A DNA stretch of 64,000 bases from CAMEGH01 sp052103595 (GCA_052103595.1 JBQEKC010000001.1:496001-560000), one strand, 5' to 3'. Numbered from the stretch's first letter, positions 41,555-49,862 are shown. The notes: generated by a model from the sequence alone, not told the origin. Numbers and translations are program-made.

Positions 41555-42556
41555 CTATTCACTGCGTCCGGCAGAAAGATGAAGTACTTTGTCGATATAC
41601 GCGACCAGCTCTTTCATCATTGGCAGCTCCGGGTGATTGCGACACGCATAAAAATACATCGGCGCCGGAATATCGTTAAACTCTAAGAAGGCGTAATTGT
41701 CGTTCGTCGCTGGCTCGGTATGATGTGGAATGATAATATCAACCGCCAAATAACCGCCGCCAAAATCTTTTGCAAGCGTATTTGCAATGTCTTTGTACGA
41801 ATCATGCACGCCGTCCATCACCTCGTAGAATGAAGCGCCACGTTCAATAAGCGGTGTATCATCCAGCTGCACAACTTCGCCATCGTGCGGCGTTCGGGCA
41901 AGGTCAACACCCTGTTTTTGGTAGGTTTCAAGCGATAACTGCGGATAGCGAACGCGTAGGTTTGTTAGGTCAAGCCGCTGGCGATTTTCATCAAGAATGA
42001 GTTCACGAACCGTTGAATGACCATTGCCAACCACACGGAGTTTTGCCTTATGGATAACGGTACGCAGGGAAGTGCCGATATACAAAAAACGGAATTCATC
42101 ACCCTCAATGCGCTCTTGCACAATAATATTTTGGGAATGTTCGCGGGCCTTTTTCATGGCAGCTTCAAGCTGTTGGTCGGTGCGTACATTTGCCGAAACG
42201 CCACGCGACAAAGTTTCGTCGGCGGGCTTTACAACAATACTGCTATATTCGCTTACGCCAAGCACACGGCGATAATCTTCGACAGTGCGAATCATGTTAC
42301 TCGCTTGAATAGTGCGCGGCACACGGACGCCCTTTTCGCGCGCATATAACGCAGAAAGTTTTTTGTCGTTCAAAAGCGCGCTCGCCCCAACATACGGGAA
42401 CGGCATGCGACCATTTCGATCTTTGTAAAGCCACGTTACGCCGTCGGGCGCAGTGAATTTTGTGTATTCCGTGCCGCTAAATACTAACGATTCGCTCGTA
42501 TACCCGAGCTTTGCGAATTCTTCTCGAAGCACTGCGATACGCACCTGACTATTCAT
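41555..42556 (-). CDS. ATP-grasp ligase, cyanophycin-synthetase/GshB-like fold (333 aa)
   Basis: ATP-grasp core with LNDKKLSALYAREKGVRVPRT, IVVKPADETLSRGVSANV, VQERIEGDEFRFLYIG, and GGGYLAVDII...FLEFNDIPA for metal binding. An inserted VVGNGHSTVRELI segment is shared with the ligase half of cyanophycin synthetase and glutathione-forming enzymes. It joins an amino acid or peptide to a carboxylate; substrate unknown. Start ATG 42556 follows AGGTGGG. Confidence 0.8.
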   Translation of the reverse strand: MNSQVRIAVLREEFAKLGYTSESLVFSGTEYTKFTAPDGVTWLYKDRNGRMPFPYVGASALLNDKKLSALYAREKGVRVPRTIQASNMIRTVEDYRRVLGVSEYSSIVVKPADETLSRGVSANVRTDQQLEAAMKKAREHSQNIIVQERIEGDEFRFLYIGTSLRTVIHKAKLRVVGNGHSTVRELILDENRQRLDLTNLRVRYPQLSLETYQKQGVDLARTPHDGEVVQLDDTPLIERGASFYEVMDGVHDSYKDIANTLAKDFGGGYLAVDIIIPHHTEPATNDNYAFLEFNDIPAPMYFYACRNHPELPMMKELVAYIDKVLHLSAGRSE

Positions 42557-42617
42557 ATCCCACCTTTTTCATACTCTTTTTATTTTACCGTAGACTGGGC
42601 AAAATAACCACAACCAT

Positions 42618-43106
42618 CTACTTCTTTTTATGAGCCTTACCGCCGCCAGACGAACGCGAGTGCATTACATCTACCACCGCAAGCACTAATGCACCAGTTA
42701 AGATATAGTCGCGATTTTCCATCACACTATCAAACACTTGCTTACTTTCACCAGTAAGATCCATCGACCCAGCTAAAGCAGCTGCGCCAAACAGTACCGC
42801 GAGTAACGCGTAAAGCACACTCCCGATTAAACGCCCTGTCATATTTTTATAAGTTGGACCACCAAATAAGAGCAGCGATGATGGCAATAAAAGCACTACT
42901 AGGCCAATTACTGTTAGCGGAGAAATAGGTACTTCGGCAGGCAACGAAACATACGATGCCCACGTTGGAAAGAGCGGTTCCCACAACTGTTGCAGCACGT
43001 AGCCAGCTGCCAACGCTAGCCCGAGTATTCCAAACCGTCGCTTGCTAAAAAATGCCAACAAAAACAGCACAACCGCTGCAATGATGAGGGTTATAATCGC
43101 ATTCAC
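42618..43106 (-). CDS. Four-span membrane protein of unknown function (162 aa)
   Basis: Hydrophobic spans at about 4-22, 28-42, 60-80, 92-112 and possibly 133-148; basic tail ending GGGKAHKKK. The N-terminal half (short span, KRRFGILGLALAAGYVL) recalls CvpA-like proteins, but I cannot confirm it. ATGA overlap with the DUF192 gene upstream. Confidence 0.75.
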   Translation of the reverse strand: MNAIITLIIAAVVLFLLAFFSKRRFGILGLALAAGYVLQQLWEPLFPTWASYVSLPAEVPISPLTVIGLVVLLLPSSLLLFGGPTYKNMTGRLIGSVLYALLAVLFGAAALAGSMDLTGESKQVFDSVMENRDYILTGALVLAVVDVMHSRSSGGGKAHKKK

Positions 43107-43660
43107 AAAGCGCGCTCCGGCAGTGTAAAATCTGTCTGAACACCAGCTGAAATGCCGTATTTATCGGCGACACCAGCTGCCGTTTCAAGCACATAGCGCG
43201 CTTCAGACGCTGGCTTAAATATCTCTGAAGATTGTTCGTCTACCTGTGAATACGAGCTTGGGTCGGCGTGCGCTTTGACTGAAACAACCTTTTTTGCTTC
43301 ATCGAGCCAAATAATATCAATCGGATAGTTCATGTCTTTCATCCAAAAGCCGTGCTTGTCGCTCTGGGAAAATACAAATAGCATCGCCTCGTTCTGTTCA
43401 AGCGGCGCACTATCGCTTAGGCCACGTTGCAGAGCGGCTGACTCTTGCACTACCACTGTACGAAAGGTTTGCTCGCCAGCAGTCAGCGAAACAATCGTAT
43501 CGCTTGAATCCATCGCATTACGCAACGTTTGCTCGCGAGGCACCACCTCCATATCATGAGTGGTTTGCTGTGGCTGTATGACAAAATACGCCGCCGCCAG
43601 CGCGCCCGCAAACAAGACGATCAGCGCAATCCGAATCAGTACTGTACGACGAGCTTTCAT
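43103..43660 (-). CDS. Membrane-anchored DUF192 protein (185 aa)
   Basis: N-terminal span (residues 8-29), then a DUF192 domain: QRGLSDSAPL, MLFVF, GFWMKDMNYPIDIIWLDEAKKVV, FKPASEARYVLETAAGVADKYGI. DUF192 proteins are small beta domains, usually extracytoplasmic, of uncertain function. The start lies 6 nt behind TATAAT and the gene is coupled to the following four-span protein. Confidence 0.9.
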   Translation of the reverse strand: MKARRTVLIRIALIVLFAGALAAAYFVIQPQQTTHDMEVVPREQTLRNAMDSSDTIVSLTAGEQTFRTVVVQESAALQRGLSDSAPLEQNEAMLFVFSQSDKHGFWMKDMNYPIDIIWLDEAKKVVSVKAHADPSSYSQVDEQSSEIFKPASEARYVLETAAGVADKYGISAGVQTDFTLPERAL

Positions 43661-43666
43661 GGCATT

Positions 43667-43672
43667 ATTATA
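43667..43672 (-). promoter_or_regulatory. -10 box of the DUF192 gene (leaderless)
   Basis: TATAAT on the minus strand, 6 nt before ATG 43660. Confidence 0.55.
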
Positions 43673-43759
43673 CTACACTTGTCGATAAGCATGAGCGAAG
43701 AAAAGAGCGCACCTTGCAAACAAGATGCGCTAACGGACAGGGCGAGTAATGAAACCTCC

Positions 43760-44089
43760 TTACTGCATAGTGTCGTTTTTCATGAGCAGTTCGCCCTTCT
43801 TTTTCTCAAAGTGATTTCTAATTGCATCACGAATGAGTAGAAAGCCGAACATCACAACAGCTCCCCAAAAAGCGATGGCAATCACCGTTCCAGTAACAGT
43901 CATGCTGTGGTCTGGCGACGTGTTGAATACGTACACTAACAGCAACATCGCAAGCGTTACGCCTATAAAGACGATGCTCAGCACCCAGCGTAAAACGACC
44001 TGTACCTTGTAATTTTGCGCATCAAGATCACCAGTCGTCACCTTTCGCATGGGGCAGTTCTGCTCGGACGTGCGTTTTGTCGTTTTCAT
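43760..44089 (-). CDS. Two-span membrane protein of unknown function (109 aa)
   Basis: Hydrophobic segments at about 34-55 and 65-86, with a charged tail (RDAIRNHFEKKKGELL). Not recognised. Start ATG 44089 follows GGGAG at 5 nt; a GTG two codons earlier is possible. It has a full promoter and a leader of about 40 nt, unlike most neighbours. Confidence 0.7.
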   Translation of the reverse strand: MKTTKRTSEQNCPMRKVTTGDLDAQNYKVQVVLRWVLSIVFIGVTLAMLLLVYVFNTSPDHSMTVTGTVIAIAFWGAVVMFGFLLIRDAIRNHFEKKKGELLMKNDTMQ

Positions 44090-44134
44090 ATTCACTCCCT
44101 ATCTCACTTCCATCAGGGTTGATGGAATAATATT

Positions 44135-44163
44135 ATTATACTGCATTTTTGTACAAAAAGCAA
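44135..44163 (-). promoter_or_regulatory. Promoter of the two-span membrane protein gene
   Basis: Minus strand -35 TTGCTT, 17 nt, -10 TATAAT; back-to-back with the promoter at 44174. Confidence 0.5.
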
Positions 44164-44173
44164 AAAAATATGC

Positions 44174-44179
44174 TATACT
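44174..44179 (+). promoter_or_regulatory. Extended -10 of the 44234 gene, structured leader
   Basis: TATACT with TG plus C before it. The leader of about 48 nt holds a small hairpin (TCCTG-loop-CAGGA, 44188-44203) that would cover a first AGGAGG, followed by a second AGGAGG just before the start at 44234. Confidence 0.5.
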
Positions 44180-44233
44180 ATAGGTAATCCTGTCCTAACA
44201 GGAGGAACCTACTATTCTAGGAGGCGAAGAACA

Positions 44234-44728
44234 ATGTCGTTCTTTAGCAAAGCAAAGCAAACGTACGCCGCAAACGTGTCCACCCAAAACGAGAGCGCGA
44301 CGCGCTCGCAAGAAGCAACCAAGCAGTTCATCGACAAGCACCTCTCTCATCTACAGGCAGAAATGTACCAGCTATTAGAACGTAAGCTGCTTGAAGAGTT
44401 CGCTCAAAAGGGTGAAGTTGCGACGGTCATACTTGATCACGAGTGGCCAGCTTACCGCGGCAACCTTGCCCGGCATGGCGAGCGTGAACATGGAGCACCG
44501 CTCGATAAAGCGATGCTTACCGACTACATGGATCAGTCGATACATGCAGCGTTTACACAGCTCCGCAGCGAAGCTATCACAAAGCGAACGCTGATCGAAA
44601 CGGAGGTGACGTACACCGGCGTATGGGACGATGGATTTTGCCCGTACGTATATGCCCGGGAGCATTCTCACGCTTTTATCCTTGGGATAAAAAGCCAAGT
44701 ACGCTTTACACCGCCGCTCTCCGAGTAG
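44234..44728 (+). CDS. Cytoplasmic protein of unknown function (164 aa)
   Basis: No signal or membrane span. Helical N-terminal half (residues 20-60), then a mixed C-terminal part ending FILGIKSQVRFTPPLSE. Family not recognised. A strong AGGAGG lies 9 nt upstream. It has its own promoter and a strong terminator, so it is a single-gene unit. It faces the VirB6-like gene tail to tail. Confidence 0.75.
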   Translation: MSFFSKAKQTYAANVSTQNESATRSQEATKQFIDKHLSHLQAEMYQLLERKLLEEFAQKGEVATVILDHEWPAYRGNLARHGEREHGAPLDKAMLTDYMDQSIHAAFTQLRSEAITKRTLIETEVTYTGVWDDGFCPYVYAREHSHAFILGIKSQVRFTPPLSE

Positions 44729-44736
44729 TTACCCGC

Positions 44737-44770
44737 CATTCACATCGAGCAAATACCCGCTCTGTGAATG
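44737..44770 (+). other. Alternative hairpin competing with the terminator
   Basis: CATTCACA pairs with TGTGAATG and GAGC with GCTC, a 12-bp stem with a 2-nt bulge. It uses bases 44751-44770 that the terminator also needs, so only one can form at a time. Confidence 0.5.
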
Positions 44771-44785
44771 AGCGGGTATTTTTTA
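44751..44785 (+). terminator. Strong terminator between converging genes
   Basis: AAATACCCGCTC, 7-nt loop, GAGCGGGTATTT then TTTATTT: perfect 12-bp stem with T tail. A/T flanks make it usable from both sides. Confidence 0.9.
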
Positions 44786-44798
44786 TTTCTGAATAGTT

Positions 44799-47447
44799 TT
44801 AAGGGTGACGTAGCTGATTATTGACATTTGTCGGGTGATTAGCGTCCCACGACGAAAGCTTTTCAAGATGCGTGCGGGCGTTTTCTTTAATTGACTCCTG
44901 CAAGCGTGGGTTGTTAAGGACACTCGTAGCTGTCTCGAAGAGCTTCTGGCGATTGTCGAGATATATCTGTCGGTCTTTGTCTTCAATGCCAGTAAATTCG
45001 GTGTTTTTCTCGAGCGCGCTTACCATAATCTTCAACGCCTCTTCGTCAGTGCCCACCAAGGCTGACTGATTCGCCTTACCCTTCTTCACATACTGGCGCA
45101 CCATTGCACCGTAATCGCTTTTGCTCACACCTGTCGTAGCGATTTTGTCCAGTGGTGCACCACCAACAAACGGCACAGCACCGGCAACATTTTTCGCCGT
45201 CGCACTCGATATTGTCGTACGTACGGTTGCGTACTCATCGTCGCTCGATTTCGCGATCAGCTCGAGCTTTTGCTCCATATTACCTTTTTCGGTCATTAGC
45301 TTCTCGACAGCCGCTTCGAGTACGTGTTCATTCGTATGATCAAAGGTAAAGCCATCGATTTCGATTGGGTCGCCCTCCTTCATAGCCAACTTCTTTACGT
45401 CACTACCACTCATGCGTACGTGTTCCATGATCTCTGAGACAGCGCCTACACCCTTACCAAAGTCTTGTCGCATCGCAACCGCTGCATTTGCTGCAGCCAA
45501 CATTTCGCCTTCTTTACCAAGAATACCAGCGGCTTCTGCTTGCATGCCTTTATCATTCACCATTGCCTGTGACAACTCGCTCCTATCTGCCATTGCTGCC
45601 ATCGACGCACGAGAACCAAGCACGTGTTCACGGTGGGCATGGTGCTGTAATTGGTGTGAAAGTGCGGCCATTGTTTCGTTATTGTGTCCGTATTGTTCGC
45701 CACCTTGCCGCGTACGAAGCTCGCTCATAAAGACTTCTGTGTGTTTCTTGGCATTGTCACGTTCTGCTTCGGCAAGTTTTACCTTCACAGCTTCAACACG
45801 CACACTATTGTCGTTCATCTTCATATCTTCGTAGGCTTTATCGTTGAGCATATCGGCTTGCTTCGACTGATCATCTTCGCGCATTTGCTCTACCGCTAAG
45901 TTACGGCCAAGCGCCATACTGTTAAAGCGGCGACCGCGCCTGGTTTCGTAGCGTTTTTTCATCGCTTCATCGCGGCGACGGCTATCGTCCATTCGGCGCG
46001 CCAAACCAGACCCAAAGCTATGATCAGCCATACGCTGTGCTTTGGCCAAGTCTCGTTTGCCAGATGCCCAGTTCTTTGCACGGTCACCCACGCCACGTGT
46101 TGGATTGTTAATCATACCGGCAAACTTGCTCAACAAGCCACCGCTAAACTTAATCAAAAACGGCGTAATAATCAGTGGTGCAAGCTGAACAAACATGGCA
46201 AGTAAAATCACTTCAGGGCGGTCAGCATTCTGCGCAATAATATAACCCGCCAGCTGCGCACCGCCAAAGAGCACTGCAAAAATAGGATACAAGAACAGCA
46301 TTGTTTGGAAGATATCTTTCCAGCGATCAAAATACTTTTGCGTCCCCGGAAGCACAAATGCCACAAAAGCGATTGGCGAAATCATTACCAAGATTGTAAT
46401 AAGCGCCTGACGAGCCGCCAAAATGGCAACGGCGACGAACACGGCAATCAACGCAGTGATGAGCACCGGCACGAGCAGGTAAATCACACTCGTTCCTGCA
46501 CCAGACAACCCCACTAATCCGGCGCCAACAATCGTTCCGCCAGAAAGCAAATAGGCGGTCATTTCTCCCCAGCTTAGGCTATCCAGCCGGTTTTGTTCTT
46601 GCCCTTGAATTAATTCGGTGCGAATTTGCATTAAAATATCTTGCAGTGATGCGCCAGCAATATTTGATGCATCCACCAAAATGGCACAAATATAGTATGA
46701 TGTATTTACCAGCAGCGCCGCAATCACCAGCCGAGGAATCATCCGCTTGACGTTGTAATTACTCACTCCCTGGTTAGTCAGCTGTGAATACACAATGATC
46801 AAGAAGACGATAGCAAACGCAATATTTGCGAACGATTGCATGTATTTCCAGGCACGATACAGCGAGGAATCATGCTCGGTAGAAAGCGGGCGTACCTCAA
46901 GGAAATTGCGCAAAAAGCCGTAGATTTTGTCCATCGCATCGGCAATAAATCCCATGATCGGACAAAGAATATACCCAATGCCATTCACCGCACAAGAGGT
47001 TGCCTCCTTGCCGTTGTCGCCTTCGTTGCCATCCCCGTTATCAACCTCTGACCGAGGATCGATAGAGATAGCTTGCGCTTGACCACGTGGCGTGTATCGA
47101 TCTGGTGGCGTGTGATTAAACTCGGCGTAACGAGCCCCTTGCGCGTTATCAACATCGGCTGATGGAGGGAAGTAAATAATCGAAACACGACCCCCTTCAG
47201 TGCTCTCGTAGTACTGCGTTCCTTCTGGTAATCCCATTGGGGAATTATCAGGGGCAGTGGTTGGGCCCGAAAACGTTTTGTCTTCGTATGATATCGCACC
47301 GTTTTCCCATGTCGCGTCCGCTGCATACGCCGGCTGACTAACGACTACTGTCCATAAAAAAGCTGCCATGATTGCAGCTACCTGGATGGGAAATTGTCGC
47401 AAAAAAGACAATAACCCCGAAATCGGTTTCTCCGATAAAACCCACAT
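44799..47447 (-). CDS. Second VirB6/TrbL-like polytopic membrane protein (882 aa)
   Basis: Signal peptide or first span (residues 20-43, ending QPAYAAD), an ectodomain of about 110 residues, then CxxxxIGxxxC and about six spans between 170 and 420. It shares with the 9762-11807 protein the blocks ANIAFAIVFLIIVYS, SNYNVKRMIPRLVI and VNTSYYICAILVDASNIAG. The last 450 residues are cytoplasmic, helical and highly charged, with Met-rich segments. It stands alone, without a Clp-like ATPase beside it. The start ATG 47447 has a CATACT hexamer 5 nt upstream and no ribosome site. Confidence 0.65.
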   Translation of the reverse strand: MWVLSEKPISGLLSFLRQFPIQVAAIMAAFLWTVVVSQPAYAADATWENGAISYEDKTFSGPTTAPDNSPMGLPEGTQYYESTEGGRVSIIYFPPSADVDNAQGARYAEFNHTPPDRYTPRGQAQAISIDPRSEVDNGDGNEGDNGKEATSCAVNGIGYILCPIMGFIADAMDKIYGFLRNFLEVRPLSTEHDSSLYRAWKYMQSFANIAFAIVFLIIVYSQLTNQGVSNYNVKRMIPRLVIAALLVNTSYYICAILVDASNIAGASLQDILMQIRTELIQGQEQNRLDSLSWGEMTAYLLSGGTIVGAGLVGLSGAGTSVIYLLVPVLITALIAVFVAVAILAARQALITILVMISPIAFVAFVLPGTQKYFDRWKDIFQTMLFLYPIFAVLFGGAQLAGYIIAQNADRPEVILLAMFVQLAPLIITPFLIKFSGGLLSKFAGMINNPTRGVGDRAKNWASGKRDLAKAQRMADHSFGSGLARRMDDSRRRDEAMKKRYETRRGRRFNSMALGRNLAVEQMREDDQSKQADMLNDKAYEDMKMNDNSVRVEAVKVKLAEAERDNAKKHTEVFMSELRTRQGGEQYGHNNETMAALSHQLQHHAHREHVLGSRASMAAMADRSELSQAMVNDKGMQAEAAGILGKEGEMLAAANAAVAMRQDFGKGVGAVSEIMEHVRMSGSDVKKLAMKEGDPIEIDGFTFDHTNEHVLEAAVEKLMTEKGNMEQKLELIAKSSDDEYATVRTTISSATAKNVAGAVPFVGGAPLDKIATTGVSKSDYGAMVRQYVKKGKANQSALVGTDEEALKIMVSALEKNTEFTGIEDKDRQIYLDNRQKLFETATSVLNNPRLQESIKENARTHLEKLSSWDANHPTNVNNQLRHP

Positions 47448-47610
47448 ACTCTAGTATGGTAGCATTTTTTAGCGATTTAGTCAAGCATATGATATTCTAT
47501 AAACGCTTTTACTTACAATGTGCTACGACCTCAGATAACAACCATACCGCCCGCCAGCCTATCACACGCCTCTTACACTGCTTATGTTTGCGTCCTACCT
47601 TCTATCCTGT

Positions 47611-47616
47611 TATGAT
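47611..47616 (+). promoter_or_regulatory. Extended -10 of the 47647 gene
   Basis: TATGAT with TG plus T before it, 30 nt before the start; the leader includes GAGAGAGG. Confidence 0.4.
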
Positions 47617-47646
47617 AATAATTGGTCCACTAGAGAGAGGAACGAT

Positions 47647-47985
47647 ATGTTTGGTTTTAAGCGCAAAAAGCGCTCGTCCAACACCCCGCGACCCGCTACC
47701 GCAAAGGTAGCAACCAGCCCGCAAAAGACGCCTCGTGCCAATGACGCCGTTGAGAGAACTATCCTTGAGCGATACGTCGATACGCAGCTCAAGCACGCAT
47801 CAAAGCATGCAAGCAAGAGTGGCATCGGTATCGGTGAAGAGTTCACTTTCTTCGTCGACAACACGCCCGCCGAGCTGATTGGCCCCAACGAAGCGATGAT
47901 GCGAATGATGACTTGTGCGCCGTTATACGGCCTTAAACTTCAATCGCTCCAAGGTAAAGCCGCTCGTTTTTCTCGTGAGGGCTAA
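47647..47985 (+). CDS. Small cytoplasmic protein of unknown function (112 aa)
   Basis: Basic, Ser/Thr/Pro-rich N-terminus (MFGFKRKKRSS) and a helical-beta core with LERYVDTQLKHASKHASKSG and FTFFVDNTPAELIGPNEAMM. Not recognised. Start ATG 47647 follows AGAGAGG. Single-gene unit with its own terminator; divergent from the second VirB6-like gene. Confidence 0.7.
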   Translation: MFGFKRKKRSSNTPRPATAKVATSPQKTPRANDAVERTILERYVDTQLKHASKHASKSGIGIGEEFTFFVDNTPAELIGPNEAMMRMMTCAPLYGLKLQSLQGKAARFSREG

Positions 47986-47990
47986 CCACA

Positions 47991-48036
47991 CCCCAATCAA
48001 CGTTGCAGACACCCGTCTCCGTTGATTGGGGCTTTT
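47991..48036 (+). terminator. Terminator of the 47647 gene
   Basis: CCCCAATCAACG and CGTTGATTGGGG form a 12-bp stem around a 17-nt loop, followed by CTTTTTC. Confidence 0.88.
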
Positions 48037-48057
48037 TCTTTTCACTCAAAGGCAGCG

Positions 48058-48063
48058 TATAAT
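48058..48063 (+). promoter_or_regulatory. -10 box of the HhH gene (leaderless)
   Basis: TATAAT, 6 nt before ATG 48070. Confidence 0.55.
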
Positions 48064-48069
48064 ACTAGT

Positions 48070-48519
48070 ATGGTACGCAAGCAACCGAAAATTCACACCG
48101 CTGCCGATTTTGATCTTGATCCACTCTCAAGTGACACAGATTTGTTCCGTTGGTTTTTGCTTTGCTATCTTTTTGGCAAGCCTATTCGCTCGGAAAGTGC
48201 CATCAAAACGTGGCAGCTTTTTATCGATTCGATGCTTGATACACCCTGGGCGATCGCCGACGAGTCCGAATCCTATCTTGTTATGACCTTGCACGACGGC
48301 GGCTATACACGCTATCAGCACGTTACTGCTCATGGTTTAAAAGAGTGTATGGACCGCCTTATTCGCGAATACGAAGGCTCACTTTTGCTAATGCTTGAAA
48401 GTAGTCAAGATGAAGAAGAGTTCTCAAAACGGCTTCAAAAACTGCATGGTGTTGGTCCAAAAGTGGCCGAAATCTTTACCCGAGAAACCGAAGAACACTT
48501 TGCCCAACGGGTTGAATAG
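48070..48519 (+). CDS. Protein with a helix-hairpin-helix motif (149 aa)
   Basis: The C-terminal LQKLHGVGPKVAEIFTRE (about residues 122-139) is a helix-hairpin-helix as in the endonuclease III/AlkA superfamily. The N-terminal part (FRWFLLCYLFGKPIRSESAIKTW) also recalls the small helical domain of those enzymes. There is no catalytic Lys/Asp pair or iron-sulphur cysteine set that I can assign. A DNA-binding role is inferred. The start is fixed by the -10 box. Confidence 0.75.
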   Translation: MVRKQPKIHTAADFDLDPLSSDTDLFRWFLLCYLFGKPIRSESAIKTWQLFIDSMLDTPWAIADESESYLVMTLHDGGYTRYQHVTAHGLKECMDRLIREYEGSLLLMLESSQDEEEFSKRLQKLHGVGPKVAEIFTRETEEHFAQRVE

Positions 48520-48532
48520 CTGTCAAAAATGG

Positions 48533-48538
48533 TATAAT
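48533..48538 (+). promoter_or_regulatory. Extended -10 of the SDR gene
   Basis: TATAAT with TG plus G before it; 36 nt before ATG 48575, leaving a leader with AAGGAG. Confidence 0.5.
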
Positions 48539-48574
48539 AGAAAGTACCTAACGGTAATCGGAAGGAGTTCATCT

Positions 48575-49465
48575 ATGGCAAATCAATATGACATGCAAGA
48601 TCCACGCAAGCAATACCCGGTGATGGATATTCCAGAGCAAACGCAATCAGAACCTGGGCTCGATAGCGCCCTACAGCCGCATGCCGATCATGGCGTCGAT
48701 ACATACGAAGGCAAGGAGCGTTTACACGGTCGGAAGGCGCTGATTACTGGCGGCGATAGTGGCATTGGACGCGCCGTAGCAATCGCTTTTGCCCGCGAAG
48801 GAGCCGATGTAGCCATAAGCTATCTTCCCGCCGAGCAGTCTGACGCCGAAGACGTGCAAAAAGAAATTGAAGCAGCCGGGCAAAAAGCACTACTCCTGCC
48901 TGGCGATTTAACCGATGAATCGTATACCCGCACCCTTCCCCAAAAAGTTGCTGAAGCCTTCGACGGACTTGATATTTTGGTCAATAACGCTGGCAAGCAA
49001 GTGTTTAACGATGATTTCGCCTCTATCCCCTCAGAGCAGCTTCGTGATACCTTCACTGTTAACATTTTGGCGATGATGCAAATTACGCAAGAAGCACTTG
49101 CCTACCTGCCAAAAGGCGGCGCTATTATCAACACAACCTCTATTCAAGCAACGCAGCCATCAGTAGGGCTACTTGATTACGCCGCGACAAAAGCAGCCAT
49201 CCGCAACTTTACGCAAGGACTTGCACAAGAACTTGGACCAAAGGGCATTCGCGTTAATGCCGTTGCGCCCGGACCAATTTGGACGCCGCTTCAACCAAGC
49301 TATGGTCAATCACAAGAAAAACTGACCTCGTTTGGGCAAGACACGCCACTTGGACGTGCCGGCCAACCCGCCGAGCTTGCGCCAGCGTATGTCTTTCTGG
49401 CAAGCCAAGAGGCAAGCTATATATCAGGTGAGACGATTGGCGTCACCGGTGGACGCACCCTATAA
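48575..49465 (+). CDS. Short-chain dehydrogenase/reductase, stress-protein-39 type (296 aa)
   Basis: NAD(P)-binding TGGDSGIGRAVA at about residues 57-68, NNAG, the catalytic Ser in INTTSIQ, and YAATKAA with catalytic Tyr and Lys. The about 45-residue N-terminal extension rich in Pro and Gln (MQDPRKQYPVMDIPEQTQ) is typical of the YhdF/GSP39 subgroup. Substrate unknown. Start ATG 48575 follows AAGGAG. A small I78-like gene follows 20 nt later. Confidence 0.92.
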   Translation: MANQYDMQDPRKQYPVMDIPEQTQSEPGLDSALQPHADHGVDTYEGKERLHGRKALITGGDSGIGRAVAIAFAREGADVAISYLPAEQSDAEDVQKEIEAAGQKALLLPGDLTDESYTRTLPQKVAEAFDGLDILVNNAGKQVFNDDFASIPSEQLRDTFTVNILAMMQITQEALAYLPKGGAIINTTSIQATQPSVGLLDYAATKAAIRNFTQGLAQELGPKGIRVNAVAPGPIWTPLQPSYGQSQEKLTSFGQDTPLGRAGQPAELAPAYVFLASQEASYISGETIGVTGGRTL

Positions 49466-49485
49466 CATCTAACCAAGGAGAAATA

Positions 49486-49520
49486 ATGCATACAAAAAAC
49501 TAGTTTGGCTACTTATCGGC
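49486..49520 (+). other. Disrupted start region of the I78-like gene (one A missing from an A run)
   Basis: AAGGAG then ATG at 49486 leads after five codons to TAG. If the A6 run at 49494-49499 had seven A, the frame would read MHTKKLVWLLIGVIALIVIG and join the downstream gene perfectly. This points to a sequencing or biological single-base deletion. Confidence 0.65.
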
Positions 49521-49853
49521 GTGATAGCGCTGATCGTCATTGGTGTCGCAGCGGCGCTCATCTGGCAAAATTACGCAAATGCACCAACTGACGACAACAC
49601 TACGTCACAACAAGAAGAGCCCACACCAGCCGACCCTAATGATACCGAACAGTATGTCGGTATGACAGAAGAAGATGCTTTACGGCGCGCCAAAGAGAGC
49701 AACAAAACTGCTCGCGTCATTGAACGGGACAGCGATGCGGTACCCTCAACAATGGACCTACGCGCTGGCCGGTTGAGCTTCAGCGTAGAAGATGGCATCG
49801 TTACGGGCGTTGAAGAAGAAGCACCTAACCTTCGCTCGCAAGACGCCGAATAA
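49521..49853 (+). CDS. I78-family inhibitor-like protein with N-terminal membrane anchor (110 aa as open; frame-disrupted start)
   Basis: The open frame begins at GTG 49521, inside the hydrophobic anchor, with no ribosome site. The intended start is probably ATG 49486 (see the adjacent entry). After the anchor comes an acidic linker, then GMTEEDALRRAKESNKTARVIERD, TMDLRAGRLSFSVEDGIVTGV, which follows the pattern of the potato-inhibitor-like I78 family (TMDyRxdRLxvxvD). Extracytoplasmic protease inhibitor is a guess from family. Operon partner of the SDR gene. Confidence 0.6.
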   Translation: MIALIVIGVAAALIWQNYANAPTDDNTTSQQEEPTPADPNDTEQYVGMTEEDALRRAKESNKTARVIERDSDAVPSTMDLRAGRLSFSVEDGIVTGVEEEAPNLRSQDAE

Positions 49854-49862
49854 CTACACCCG

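Noticed and set aside
41555..43106. Mobile element or phage cargo near tRNA-Lys
   Set aside because: No integrase, transposase, direct repeat of the tRNA 3' end or change in composition was seen around any tRNA in the window.
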